Below, one piece after another: positions 52,984-60,703 of a stretch of DNA of 64,000 nt. This stretch comes from Streptomyces sp. JJ66 (GTDB lineage: Bacteria; Actinomycetota; Actinomycetes; Streptomycetales; Streptomycetaceae): the NCBI RefSeq assembly GCF_019303495.1, contig NZ_JAEVFI010000001.1, positions 310,001 to 374,000 on the forward strand, written 5' to 3'. A program made the position numbers and the translations under genes. Position 1 is the stretch's first letter, and every line of letters begins with the position of its first letter. The notes beneath the pieces are model-generated. The model did no database searches. It saw nothing but the letters and a program-made list of their open reading frames with translations, and had not been told where the DNA came from.

Positions 52984-54192
52984 TCAGGTGCGGACTTCCA
53001 GCAGCGGGACGAGCTGTTCGGCGGCCGTGACCGAGCCGTGCATGCCGATCAGCGCGGACTCCTTGGGCTCGGTGGTGGTGGCGACGACAGCGGCGGAGCC
53101 GTTCATCGCCACCACCACATCGCCGATGCGGCCGTAGACGCGGTCGTCAACGCCCGCGCCGGGCGGACCGAACCAGCCGAGCGCGATGGCCTCGTCCCGG
53201 GTGGCCACCCAGGCGTGCTCGGCCAGCACCTCGCGCCACACGGCGTGCACGTCGGACGCCGCACCCGGGACGGCGTACAGGTGCCGGGCGCGGCCCTCAC
53301 CGCCGAGCGTGCGCACCCCCGCGCTCAGCTCCCAGTCCTCGTCGAAGTCGAAGCGGGCCTCGGGCCCGGCCGGAACGTCCACCATGCCGTGGTCGGCGGT
53401 GACGTAGAGCACGCTGCGTGGCGGGAGCTGCCCGGCGAGGCGCTGCGCGAGCCGGTCCACGTAGGCGAGCTGGCCGCGCCAGGCGCCGGAGTCAACGCCG
53501 TAGCGGTGGCCGTTGCCGTCGAGGTCGGCGTAGTAGGTGTAGACCAGTGAGCGGTCGGCGGCGGCCAGCCGCTGGGCGGCCAGGTCCATACGGTCCTCGC
53601 CGGACAGGCGGCCCAGGAACGTGCCGCCGGACAGCGCGATCTTGGTGAGCGGGGTGTGCTCGAAGTGCGGCGCGGAGACCTGACTCGTCTCCACGCCCGC
53701 CGCCTGCGCGAGCTGGAAGACGGTCGGGTAGGGCTGCCAGGCGTGGGGATCGGTCCACGGTTGCCAGCGCAGCTGGTTCATCAGCGCGCCGCTGTCCGGG
53801 TCGAGTACGGCGTACCCGGGCAGGCCGTGCGCGGCGGGCACGCGGCCGGTGCCGACGGACGCCAGCGAGGTGGCGGTGGTGGAGGGGAAACCGGAGGTGA
53901 GCGGCTGCCCGCTGCCGCCGGTGGAGCTGGGCAGGAGCGAGGTGAGGAACGGCGCGTGCTCGGGATGGGCACGCAGCACGTCCCAGCCCAGGCCGTCCAC
54001 GAGGAAGACGCAGGCCCGGTCGGCGGGCGGCAGGTCCAGCCGCGTCGCGAGCCCGGGGATGCCGAGCCCGGTGGCGACGGCGGGCAGCACGTCGGCCAGG
54101 GAGGCGGTGCCGTAGGCGGGCACGGGCGCGGTGCGCGGGTCCAGCGGCGCGGGTTCGGGCCAGTGGGCGTCGGCGGGGGCGGGCTGGGCCAT
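52984..54192 (-). CDS. alkaline-phosphatase-fold nucleotide pyrophosphatase/phosphodiesterase
   Basis: A 402-residue protein with no evident signal peptide. The metal-site motifs are VFLVDGLGWDVL (first Asp), SGFPSTTATSLASVGTG with the nucleophile Thr, YYADLDGNGHRYG (Asp and His) and VTADHGMVDVP (Asp-His), as in the NPP branch of the superfamily. It probably cleaves a nucleotide or phosphodiester; substrate unknown. The ATG at 54192 overlaps the DUF5998 stop by one base. Confidence 0.88.
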   Translation of the reverse strand: MAQPAPADAHWPEPAPLDPRTAPVPAYGTASLADVLPAVATGLGIPGLATRLDLPPADRACVFLVDGLGWDVLRAHPEHAPFLTSLLPSSTGGSGQPLTSGFPSTTATSLASVGTGRVPAAHGLPGYAVLDPDSGALMNQLRWQPWTDPHAWQPYPTVFQLAQAAGVETSQVSAPHFEHTPLTKIALSGGTFLGRLSGEDRMDLAAQRLAAADRSLVYTYYADLDGNGHRYGVDSGAWRGQLAYVDRLAQRLAGQLPPRSVLYVTADHGMVDVPAGPEARFDFDEDWELSAGVRTLGGEGRARHLYAVPGAASDVHAVWREVLAEHAWVATRDEAIALGWFGPPGAGVDDRVYGRIGDVVVAMNGSAAVVATTTEPKESALIGMHGSVTAAEQLVPLLEVRT

Positions 54193-54776
54193 CAGCGGGC
54201 GGCCACGGTGGCCTCGGACAGGCTCTGCGCGAAGTGGAGCGCCTGGCGCACGGTGTCGGGCCCGTCACCGGCCTCGCTGACGCGCAGCGAGAGGTCGTCG
54301 GCGGTGGTGGAGCCGGTGTAGCCGTGGTCGGCCTCGCAGTTGGGGTCGCCGCAGGCGGCGGGTTCGAGATCGACGCGGCTGACCGCGCCCCAGCCGATGG
54401 TGAGCACCACCTCGCGCGGCAGCGTGCCGGGCTGGTAGGACTCGGGGTTGGCCACGACCCGGCTGAGCACCACCGAGGAGATGCGCTCCAGCCGCACGGA
54501 CTCGGTGGAGGTGGTGGCGTAGGGCACCGGGGAGCTGCTGTCGGCGGCCTGCTCGTCGGTGTGGCTGACGATGAAGCGCGTCGCGGTGAGGACGAGGACG
54601 GTGACGTGGCGGCGGACCTCGTTGGCGTCGAAGGTGGTCTCCTGGTGGACGAGGAACGAGCTGACGGGCTCGCCGCCCACCGCGGCCTCCACGGCCTCGG
54701 CCACCAGGGCGGGGTAGTAGCCGCTGCGTTCGATGGCCGTCCGCAGCCCCTGCGTCGTCGTTCCAATCTTCGCCAT
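54192..54776 (-). CDS. DUF5998 protein
   Basis: A 194-residue soluble protein from ATG 54776 (MAKIGTTTQGLRTAIERSGYYP). A beta-rich PH-like middle carries VTVLVLTATRFIVSHTDEQ and REVVLTIGWGAVSRVDLEPA. A CGDPNC motif with His nearby may bind metal. It matches the DUF5998 family conserved in Streptomyces beside the phosphatase. Function unknown; it shares an operon with the phosphatase. Confidence 0.88.
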   Translation of the reverse strand: MAKIGTTTQGLRTAIERSGYYPALVAEAVEAAVGGEPVSSFLVHQETTFDANEVRRHVTVLVLTATRFIVSHTDEQAADSSSPVPYATTSTESVRLERISSVVLSRVVANPESYQPGTLPREVVLTIGWGAVSRVDLEPAACGDPNCEADHGYTGSTTADDLSLRVSEAGDGPDTVRQALHFAQSLSEATVAAR

Positions 54777-54829
54777 GCGGCCCATCCTACGGCCCGGGCG
54801 GTGCCGCTCCGGCGGCCTGCGCCGGGGCG

Positions 54830-57553
54830 TCACCAGGCGGACAGCCGGCGGGGGCCGAGGTCAGTGGTGGCCGGTGGCGGGGCGAGGCGGACGGCGGCCC
54901 CGAGCACGGTCAGTCCGCGCGGGGCGACGACGACGGGCTCCAGCTCGACGGAGACGATCTCGGGGTGGTCGTCCACCAGCCGGGAGACCTTCAGCAGCAG
55001 TTCTTCCAGCGCGGCGGTGTCCACCGGCTGCGCGCCGCGCCAGCCGAAGAGCATCGGCGCGGAGCGGATGGCCCGCACCAGGGCCGCGGCGTCCCGGTCG
55101 GTGACGGGCACCAGCCGGTGGGCGACGTCGCCGAGCAGTTCGGACGGCGGCCCGGCCAGGCCGAAGGCGAGCACGGTGCCGATGGAGGGGTCCACGGTGG
55201 CCCGGACCACGGTGTCCACCCCGCGCGGCACCATGGCCTGTATCACCGGTCGCAGTTCCTCGGGCCGTCCCAGGGTCGCGGTCAACTCGTCGTAGACGCG
55301 GCGCAGCTGGGACTCGGTGACGATGTCCAGCCGGACGCCGCCGAGGTCGGCGCGGTGCCGCAGGTGTGGTGCGGTGGTTTTCAGCGCCACCGGGTAGCCC
55401 AGTTGGGCCGCGGCGCGGACGGCGGCGTCCGGGTCGGGCGCGGGACGGGCGGGGAGCACCTCGATGCCGTAGTGGACGAGCAGGGCGGCGGCGTCCGCGG
55501 GGGTGAGGGCGAGGCTGCGCGGGCGGGCGGTGACGGTGGCCCCAGCGGGCTGCGGCGGTGCGCCCGTCCCGTACAGGGCGCGGGCCACCGCCACGGCGGC
55601 CGCTGCCTCGTTGACGCCATCGACCGGGACGCGTCCGGGCTGCGCCGCCTCGCGCCGCCACTGGCCGTAACGCACCGCCTCGGCGAGCGCGCGCACCGCC
55701 CGCTCCGGCGTCGGGTAGGCGGGGATGCGGCGGGCGCTGAGCGCCTCCTCCAGCCCGTCGATCGCGGTGTGCGCGACGGCGACGGGCTTGCCGGAACCGG
55801 CGGCGGCGCGGTGCAGTGCCTCGGCCAGCTCCTGCGCCCCGTCGCGCTCCACCCACGGGATGGCGGTGACGACGACGGCGTCCGTGCCCGGGTCGGCGAG
55901 CGCGGCGGACAGGGCACGGTGGAAGTCGCCGGGGGTGGCGGCGATGGTGAGGTCGAGCGGGTCGCGCGGGGTCAGGCGCTGGGCGAGGCAGGCGTCGTAG
56001 GTGAGCAGGCCCAGCGACTCGGCGTTGCCGAGTGTGGCCACGCACGGCCCGGCGGGCAGGGGCTGGAAGGCGAGCTGGAGCCCGGTGTCGATCAGCTCGG
56101 TGTAGGTGTCCACCAGCAGCACTCCGGCCTGGCGCAGCAGGTCGGTGACGGTGGCGTCGGAGGCGCGCATCGCGGGTGCGGCGTGGCCGGGCGGCGGGGC
56201 GCTGCCGCTGTGCCGGGCACCGCGCACCACGACGACCGGCTTGCGCAGTGCCGTGCGGCGCACCAGGCGGGTGAACTTGCGCGGGTTGCCGATGGACTCC
56301 AGGTACATCAACGCGACGTCGGTGTCCGGATCGTCATCCCAGAACTGCAGCATGTCGTTGCCGGAGACGTCGGCGCGGTTGCCGGCGGAGACGTAGGTGG
56401 ACAGCCCGGTACCGCGCCGGTGCAGCCCGGCCAGCAGGGCGATGCCGATGGCGCCGGACTGGGTGAACAGGCCGATCCGGCCCCGCGCGGGCGTCTGGCC
56501 CGCCAGGGTGGCGTTGAGGCGGACGTCGGGCGCGGTGTTGATGACGCCGAACGCGTTCGGGCCGATGATGCGCATGCCGTAGGAGCGGGCCTTGCGCACC
56601 AGGTCGCGCTGCGCGGCCCGGTCGAACCCGGCGGAGAGCACCACCAGGCCCTGCACACCGTGTTCGCCGCAGGCGGTGACGGCGTCGTCCACCGTCTCGG
56701 CCCGCACGGCCAGGACGGCCAGGTCCACCGGCTCGGGGATGTCGCCCACCGAGCGGTGCGCGGGCACGTCGGGCAGCCCCTCCAGCCGGTCCGCGCCCTG
56801 CGGCAGCCGCGCGTTGACGGCGTACAGGCGGCCGGTGTATCCGGCGCTGACCAGCGATTCCAGCACGGTGCGCCCGGCACCGCCCGGACCGCGGCGGACG
56901 CCGACGACCGCGACGGAGCCGGGCGCCAGCAGCCGCTGCACCGAGCGGGCCTCCGCACGCTGTTCCCGGCCGCGCATGACGGCCAGCGACCGCTCGGTGG
57001 GCTCCAGGTCCAAGGTGAGGTGGAGCGAGCCGTCCTCGAAGCTGCGCTGCTGGGAATAGCCGGCGTCGGTGAAGACCTTGGCCATCTTGGTGTTGGCGGG
57101 CAGCACCTCGGCGGTGAAGCGGCGCACGCCACGTTCGCGGGCGCAGGCGGCGATGTGCTCCAGCAGCGCGGAGGCGACGCCACGGCCCTGGTGGGCGTCC
57201 TGCACCAGGAAGGCGACCTCGGCCCGGTCGGCGGGCGCGGAGGCGGGGCGGCCGAGCTCGTCGATGCGGTCGTAGCGGACGGTGGCGATGAACTCCCCGC
57301 CCACGATGGCGGCCAGGCCGACCCGGTCCACGTAATCGTGCTGGGTGAAGCGCCGCACGTCGCGGTCCGACAGGCGCGGGTAGGGCGCGAAGAAGCGGTA
57401 GTACTTCGACTCGTCGGAGACCTGTTCGTAGAAGCTCACCAGGCGGTCCGCGTCCTCGGTGGTGATCGGCCTGATCCGGGCCGTGCCGCCGTCGCGCAGG
57501 ACCACGTCGGCTTCCCAGTGGGTGGGGTAGGCGCGCTCGGTGGGCGTCTGCAT
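54830..57553 (-). CDS. GNAT acetyltransferase fused to ADP-forming acyl-CoA-synthetase domains (Pat-like)
   Basis: A 907-residue protein. Residues about 15-185 form a GNAT domain, with AEVAFLVQDAHQGRGVASALL holding the acetyl-CoA loop (QGRGVAS). Residues about 220-660 resemble the CoA-binding and ligase domains of ADP-forming acetyl-CoA synthetase (SVAVVGVRRGPGGAGRTVL, GRIGLFTQSGAIGIALL), and about 690-900 the ATP-grasp domain (YPVALKTTAPHLRHRADLGGV). The N-terminal GNAT order is that of actinobacterial Pat enzymes that acetylate protein lysines. It is divergent from ptsH, 152 bases away. Confidence 0.88.
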   Translation of the reverse strand: MQTPTERAYPTHWEADVVLRDGGTARIRPITTEDADRLVSFYEQVSDESKYYRFFAPYPRLSDRDVRRFTQHDYVDRVGLAAIVGGEFIATVRYDRIDELGRPASAPADRAEVAFLVQDAHQGRGVASALLEHIAACARERGVRRFTAEVLPANTKMAKVFTDAGYSQQRSFEDGSLHLTLDLEPTERSLAVMRGREQRAEARSVQRLLAPGSVAVVGVRRGPGGAGRTVLESLVSAGYTGRLYAVNARLPQGADRLEGLPDVPAHRSVGDIPEPVDLAVLAVRAETVDDAVTACGEHGVQGLVVLSAGFDRAAQRDLVRKARSYGMRIIGPNAFGVINTAPDVRLNATLAGQTPARGRIGLFTQSGAIGIALLAGLHRRGTGLSTYVSAGNRADVSGNDMLQFWDDDPDTDVALMYLESIGNPRKFTRLVRRTALRKPVVVVRGARHSGSAPPPGHAAPAMRASDATVTDLLRQAGVLLVDTYTELIDTGLQLAFQPLPAGPCVATLGNAESLGLLTYDACLAQRLTPRDPLDLTIAATPGDFHRALSAALADPGTDAVVVTAIPWVERDGAQELAEALHRAAAGSGKPVAVAHTAIDGLEEALSARRIPAYPTPERAVRALAEAVRYGQWRREAAQPGRVPVDGVNEAAAAVAVARALYGTGAPPQPAGATVTARPRSLALTPADAAALLVHYGIEVLPARPAPDPDAAVRAAAQLGYPVALKTTAPHLRHRADLGGVRLDIVTESQLRRVYDELTATLGRPEELRPVIQAMVPRGVDTVVRATVDPSIGTVLAFGLAGPPSELLGDVAHRLVPVTDRDAAALVRAIRSAPMLFGWRGAQPVDTAALEELLLKVSRLVDDHPEIVSVELEPVVVAPRGLTVLGAAVRLAPPPATTDLGPRRLSAW

Positions 57554-57667
57554 GCGCCCCAGCGTACGGCGCGGGGCCCGGCCGTGTGAGGCCGCGTGGA
57601 TCCGGGCGGCGCACGGGCCTGGCGTGCGCACTGTGCGGCGGTCGGGGGCGCGGAGGCCGCATGTCAA

Positions 57668-57683
57668 AATGGTCTAGACAGGT
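57668..57683 (+). promoter_or_regulatory. DasR-type operator (dre-like) upstream of ptsH
   Basis: AATGGTCTAGACAGGT has the invariant core TGGTCTAGAC of the DasR site and matches 12 of 16 consensus positions as I recall them. It sits 23 bases before the ptsH ATG. DasR is known to control pts genes in Streptomyces according to N-acetylglucosamine supply. Confidence 0.7.
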
Positions 57684-57705
57684 ATCACCACCGAAGGGCA
57701 TCACC

Positions 57706-57987
57706 ATGGCTGAGCGCCGCGTCAACATCGGCTGGGCCGAGGGGCTGCACGCCCGTCCCGCCTCGATCTTCGTCCGGTCCGTGACCGCCGCGGGCATCCC
57801 CGTCACCATCGCCAGGGGCGACGCCGCTCCGGTCAACGCCGCTTCGATGCTCGCCGTGCTCGGGCTCGGCGCTGAGGGCGGCGACGAGATCGTTCTCGCC
57901 TCCGACGCCGAGGGTGCCGAAGCGGCACTGGACCGCCTGGCCCAGCTCGTCGGCGAGGGCCTGGAGGAGCTGCCCGAGACGGTCTGA
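57706..57987 (+). CDS. ptsH: phosphocarrier protein HPr
   Basis: A 93-residue phosphocarrier of the sugar phosphotransferase system, passing phosphate from enzyme I to the sugar-specific EIIA. The active His15 lies in EGLHARPAS. The helix around Ser47 reads NAASMLAVLGLGAEGGDEI. ATG 57706. A dre-like operator is upstream and a terminator directly follows, so it is a single-gene unit. Confidence 0.95.
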   Translation: MAERRVNIGWAEGLHARPASIFVRSVTAAGIPVTIARGDAAPVNAASMLAVLGLGAEGGDEIVLASDAEGAEAALDRLAQLVGEGLEELPETV

Positions 57988-58003
57988 CCGCCGGCCGCGC
58001 GCG

Positions 58004-58048
58004 AAAAGGCGGTACGGGTGTTCTTCCGGGCACCCGTACCCGCCTTTT
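58004..58048 (+). terminator. intrinsic terminator of ptsH
   Basis: AAAAGGCGGTACGGGTG and CACCCGTACCCGCCTTTT form a long stem (one unpaired C) with a 10-base loop, 16 bases after the stop. It is A/T-flanked and works in either direction. Confidence 0.85.
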
Positions 58049-58188
58049 CTTCTCCCGCACGCAGGGTCATTCCGGTGAGGGCGCGCACTGCGGCACACTT
58101 TCCCTCTGCGGATCAGCGCGGGATTCTGGAATCCGACAGGGGAAATCAGCGCGAACGCTTCCCCTACACACTTTGTATACCCGCCGTG

Positions 58189-58884
58189 TTAAACGGGACC
58201 GCGCGCTGTGTTGACAACAGGTTTCGCCGTTCTCACCACGACCGCGCGGCGCGCACGGCGCAGGGCATCGCCCCGCTCGACGTGGGCCGCGGCCAGCGCG
58301 CGGGCGGCTTCGGCGTCCTGGCGGGCAACGGCGTCCACGATCGCGGCGTGCTCCCGCCACACCGCCGCGGCACGCTCCACGGGCTCTCCCCCGTAGGCGG
58401 ACTCGGCCGCGTACAGCCAGGTGACCTTGCGCCGCAGCTGCACCAGCAGCGCGGCGAAGGTGGGGCTGCCGGACGCCTGGGCGAGCGTTTCGTGGAACCA
58501 GTTCCCCAAAGGCCGCAGTTCAGCGGTGTGGCCGAGCTGGGTGCGCTCACGGCCGAGCCGGACCAGGCCGCGCAGCACCTTCAGGTGCGCCTCACTCCTG
58601 CGGTGTGCGGCCCGGGCCGCGCCCAGGGGCTCCAGCTGCGCCCGGATGTCCAGCAGGTCGGCCGCCTCGTGCTCGGAGAGCCGCGCGACGCAGGCTCCCG
58701 CGTTCCGCCGCGTGGTGACGAACCCCTCCGACTCCAGCGTGCGCAGCGCCTCGCGGACCGGCACCCGCGACACCCCGTAGCGCCGCGCCAGCAGTTCCTC
58801 GGTGAGGCGCGTGCCCGGCGGGAAAGCGCCGGAGACGATGTCGTCCCGAACCGCTGTGCATACCGTGTGCGCGGAAATGCGCAT
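58189..58884 (-). CDS. GntR-family regulator, FadR/FCD type
   Basis: A 231-residue repressor. The winged helix-turn-helix covers residues about 8-70 (DDIVSGAFPPGTRLTEELLA, YGVSRVPVREALRTLESEGFV). The FCD ligand-binding domain follows, with WFHETLAQASGSPTFAALL and WREHAAIVDAVARQDAEAA; His residues there bind metal and a carboxylate effector. Its target is unknown. Starts at ATG 58884 and is flanked by two terminators. Confidence 0.9.
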   Translation of the reverse strand: MRISAHTVCTAVRDDIVSGAFPPGTRLTEELLARRYGVSRVPVREALRTLESEGFVTTRRNAGACVARLSEHEAADLLDIRAQLEPLGAARAAHRRSEAHLKVLRGLVRLGRERTQLGHTAELRPLGNWFHETLAQASGSPTFAALLVQLRRKVTWLYAAESAYGGEPVERAAAVWREHAAIVDAVARQDAEAARALAAAHVERGDALRRARRAVVVRTAKPVVNTARGPV

Positions 58885-58994
58885 GCCCCGACCTCCGCCG
58901 TCGTCCCCACGTTTTCGTGATGCCGATGCTGCGCACTGTATTCCACGAGGGAGCGCATTCCGATACTCAGCTGGAAATGCGGCGGAAAAACGCC

Positions 58995-59030
58995 GAAGGC
59001 CCTCCGGCGGGCGGGTGCCGGAGGGCCTTC
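58995..59030. terminator. 14-bp perfect hairpin between M23 and gntR genes
   Basis: GAAGGCCCTCCGGC and GCCGGAGGGCCTTC pair perfectly around an 8-base loop, 71 bases after the M23 stop on the minus strand. Probably terminates the M23 transcript. Confidence 0.75.
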
Positions 59031-59100
59031 GCGAACGCGTACGCGGGAGCGCGGGGTGTTCCCGTGCGCGGGCGCCGGGGCACCGGCGCCGAGCCCGGGG

Positions 59101-59832
59101 TCAGGACAGCGGGACACCCTTGGCGCGCAGGTAGCTGACCGGGTCCATGTCCGAGCCGTATGCCGGGGAGGTGCGGGCCTCGAAGTGCAGGTGCGGGCCC
59201 GTGGAGTTGCCGGTCGAACCGACCTTGCCGATCTCCTCGCCCTTGCCGACCTGCTCACCGAGGGTGACGCCGATCTTCGAGAGGTGACCGTACTGGGTGA
59301 AGGTGCCGTCCGCGTGCTTGACGACGATGTTGTTGCCGTAGGCGCCGCCCCAGCCAGCGGTCACGACAGTGCCCGCACCGATGGACTTGACCGGGGTACC
59401 GGTGGGCGCGGCGAAGTCGATGCCGCTGTGCTTGCCGGAGGACCACATGGCGCCACCACTCTTGTAGGGGGTGGTCACGTTGCCGCCCTTGACCGGGGCG
59501 ACGAAGGCGGCGCGGGCCGCGGAACGGTCGGCGCGGTCGCTGCGGCGATCGGCCTCGGCCTTCTTCTCGGCCTCCTTCTCCGCCTTCGCCGCCTTCTTCG
59601 CCTCGGCCGCCTTGGCCTCGGCAGCGGTCTGCTGGGCGTCGGCCTGGGCCTGGACGTGACCGGCGAGGGACGGCCCGAGCGAGACGGCTTCGGAGAAGCC
59701 GTTCTTGAACTCGGCGGCGGCAGCCGGTGCGGCAAGGGTACCCGCCAGGCCGACGGCCACGGCGGCGGCAGCGGTGCCCATGCGGACAGCGTGAGCAGGG
59801 CGGATCGTGCCGGTAACGCGGGTGAACGCCAT
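59101..59832 (-). CDS. secreted M23-family cell-wall peptidase
   Basis: A 243-residue protein from ATG 59832. A signal peptide ends at LAAPAAAAEF (about residue 41). A charged Ala/Glu/Lys coiled-coil (about 65-105) precedes the M23 domain. Zinc residues are in HSGIDFAAPTGTPV (HxxxD) and the HLHFE motif (HxH) near the C-terminus. It cuts peptidoglycan cross-bridges or acts as an amidase activator. The leader has a ydaO-type riboswitch, linking it to c-di-AMP, as known for other Streptomyces wall hydrolases. Confidence 0.92.
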   Translation of the reverse strand: MAFTRVTGTIRPAHAVRMGTAAAAVAVGLAGTLAAPAAAAEFKNGFSEAVSLGPSLAGHVQAQADAQQTAAEAKAAEAKKAAKAEKEAEKKAEADRRSDRADRSAARAAFVAPVKGGNVTTPYKSGGAMWSSGKHSGIDFAAPTGTPVKSIGAGTVVTAGWGGAYGNNIVVKHADGTFTQYGHLSKIGVTLGEQVGKGEEIGKVGSTGNSTGPHLHFEARTSPAYGSDMDPVSYLRAKGVPLS

Positions 59833-59857
59833 GCAGGCGTGCTCCTTTCCTTCCTTC

Positions 59858-59990
59858 TCGCCTACCGGGTTAGCTGACGGGTTCGGAGCAGGAAGGTCTC
59901 CTACGGGCACACGGCCCGATTCACCCCAATGGGACTGAGTGGGTCCCCGGCTCCCCTGGGCGGGGACTCGGCGATTACTGGACGTCGGCC
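59858..59990 (-). promoter_or_regulatory. ydaO/yuaA (c-di-AMP) riboswitch
   Basis: On the minus strand the leader reads CGCCGAGTCCCCGCCC, GGGGAGCCGGGGACCCA, TGGGGTGAATCGGGC, then GAACCCGTCAGCTAACCC and GGTAGGCG, the conserved blocks of the ydaO RNA in order. It ends about 25 bases before the M23 start. c-di-AMP normally switches such genes off. Boundaries approximate. Confidence 0.92.
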
Positions 59991-60288
59991 GCGGGTGCGG
60001 TCACTTCTGACGAACAGCGAGAACGACGCTAAACGGGACATCTCCGCACGGCCAAGAAAAACGGGCGTTTTGTCGCCCACGCCACACGCGCGCCGGGCGC
60101 ACCCAGACCCGGCACACAAAGCTGGACTGTCCATTATTTTCGCAGGTCAGGACGCCACTGATACCGCGCCGAAGCGCGCTGCCCCACCGGCTTCAAGCAC
60201 CTGAACTACTGCGGCCTTCCCGCGCCGGACAGACCAGAATGGTGACCCGCACCACCCCATTCCAGCCACGCGTGGGACGGCGTTCTCG

Positions 60289-60422
60289 TGACCGCGGTCA
60301 CGAAAATGGCCGCCCTTCTGTGGCCGCTGTCACGCGAGCTTCCCAAGGATTCCAGGACTCTTTGTGGCCACTGTCACGAGGGTTTTACCGGCAGCCACGT
60401 GCTTTCTGTGGTTGCTGTCACG
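60289..60422 (+). repeat. intergenic direct repeats of TGTGGCCnCTGTCACG
   Basis: Near-copies start at about 60319, 60363 and 60407 (pitch 44 bases), and a related dyad TGACCGCGGTCA lies at 60289. They are in the gap 59990-60703, which has no gene. Short frames through the region put the repeats in different phases, so they are not protein repeats. Possible binding sites of one regulator. Confidence 0.55.
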
Positions 60423-60589
60423 CCCACCTGTGCACACGGCGTCACGGCCCACCTTTCACCGGTCATCCCCCCCACCCGGAGCCCGCACCCGCCTCGGGGC
60501 AGCCCCCCGTTTCGAGGTGTCGCCGCAGGCCAGGCGCCACCGCTGGCACGGGGCTCGCTTTGCCGCCGCAACAGCCAGCAGCCCCACAC

Positions 60590-60629
60590 GGCAGGGGTCC
60601 GGCGGAAATGATTCCACCGGACCCCTGCC
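60590..60629 (-). terminator. terminator of the M16 peptidase operon
   Basis: GGCAGGGGTCCGG and CCGGACCCCTGCC pair perfectly around a 14-base loop, 75 bases past the stop of the minus-strand peptidase gene. Confidence 0.7.
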
Positions 60630-60703
60630 GGACGACCCCGTACCTACAGCCCGTCCCGAGCCCCCGGGTCCCGGGACGGGGGCGGGGCGGGACGGGGACC
60701 CGC

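Noticed and set aside
54965-57589. 874-residue plus-strand open frame
   Set aside because: Lies opposite the GNAT/acyl-CoA-synthetase gene, which has clear domains. The frame's composition (Gly/Gln/His/Val repeats) is that of the complement of coding DNA.
58173-58180. TTGTATAC palindrome resembling an FCD-regulator operator
   Set aside because: It lies downstream of the gntR gene and after the ptsH terminator, not in a promoter. Eight bases are too few to support a call.
60289-60422. Possible CRISPR array
   Set aside because: Only three imperfect 16-base copies, uneven flanks, and no cas genes. Reported as regulatory-type repeats instead.
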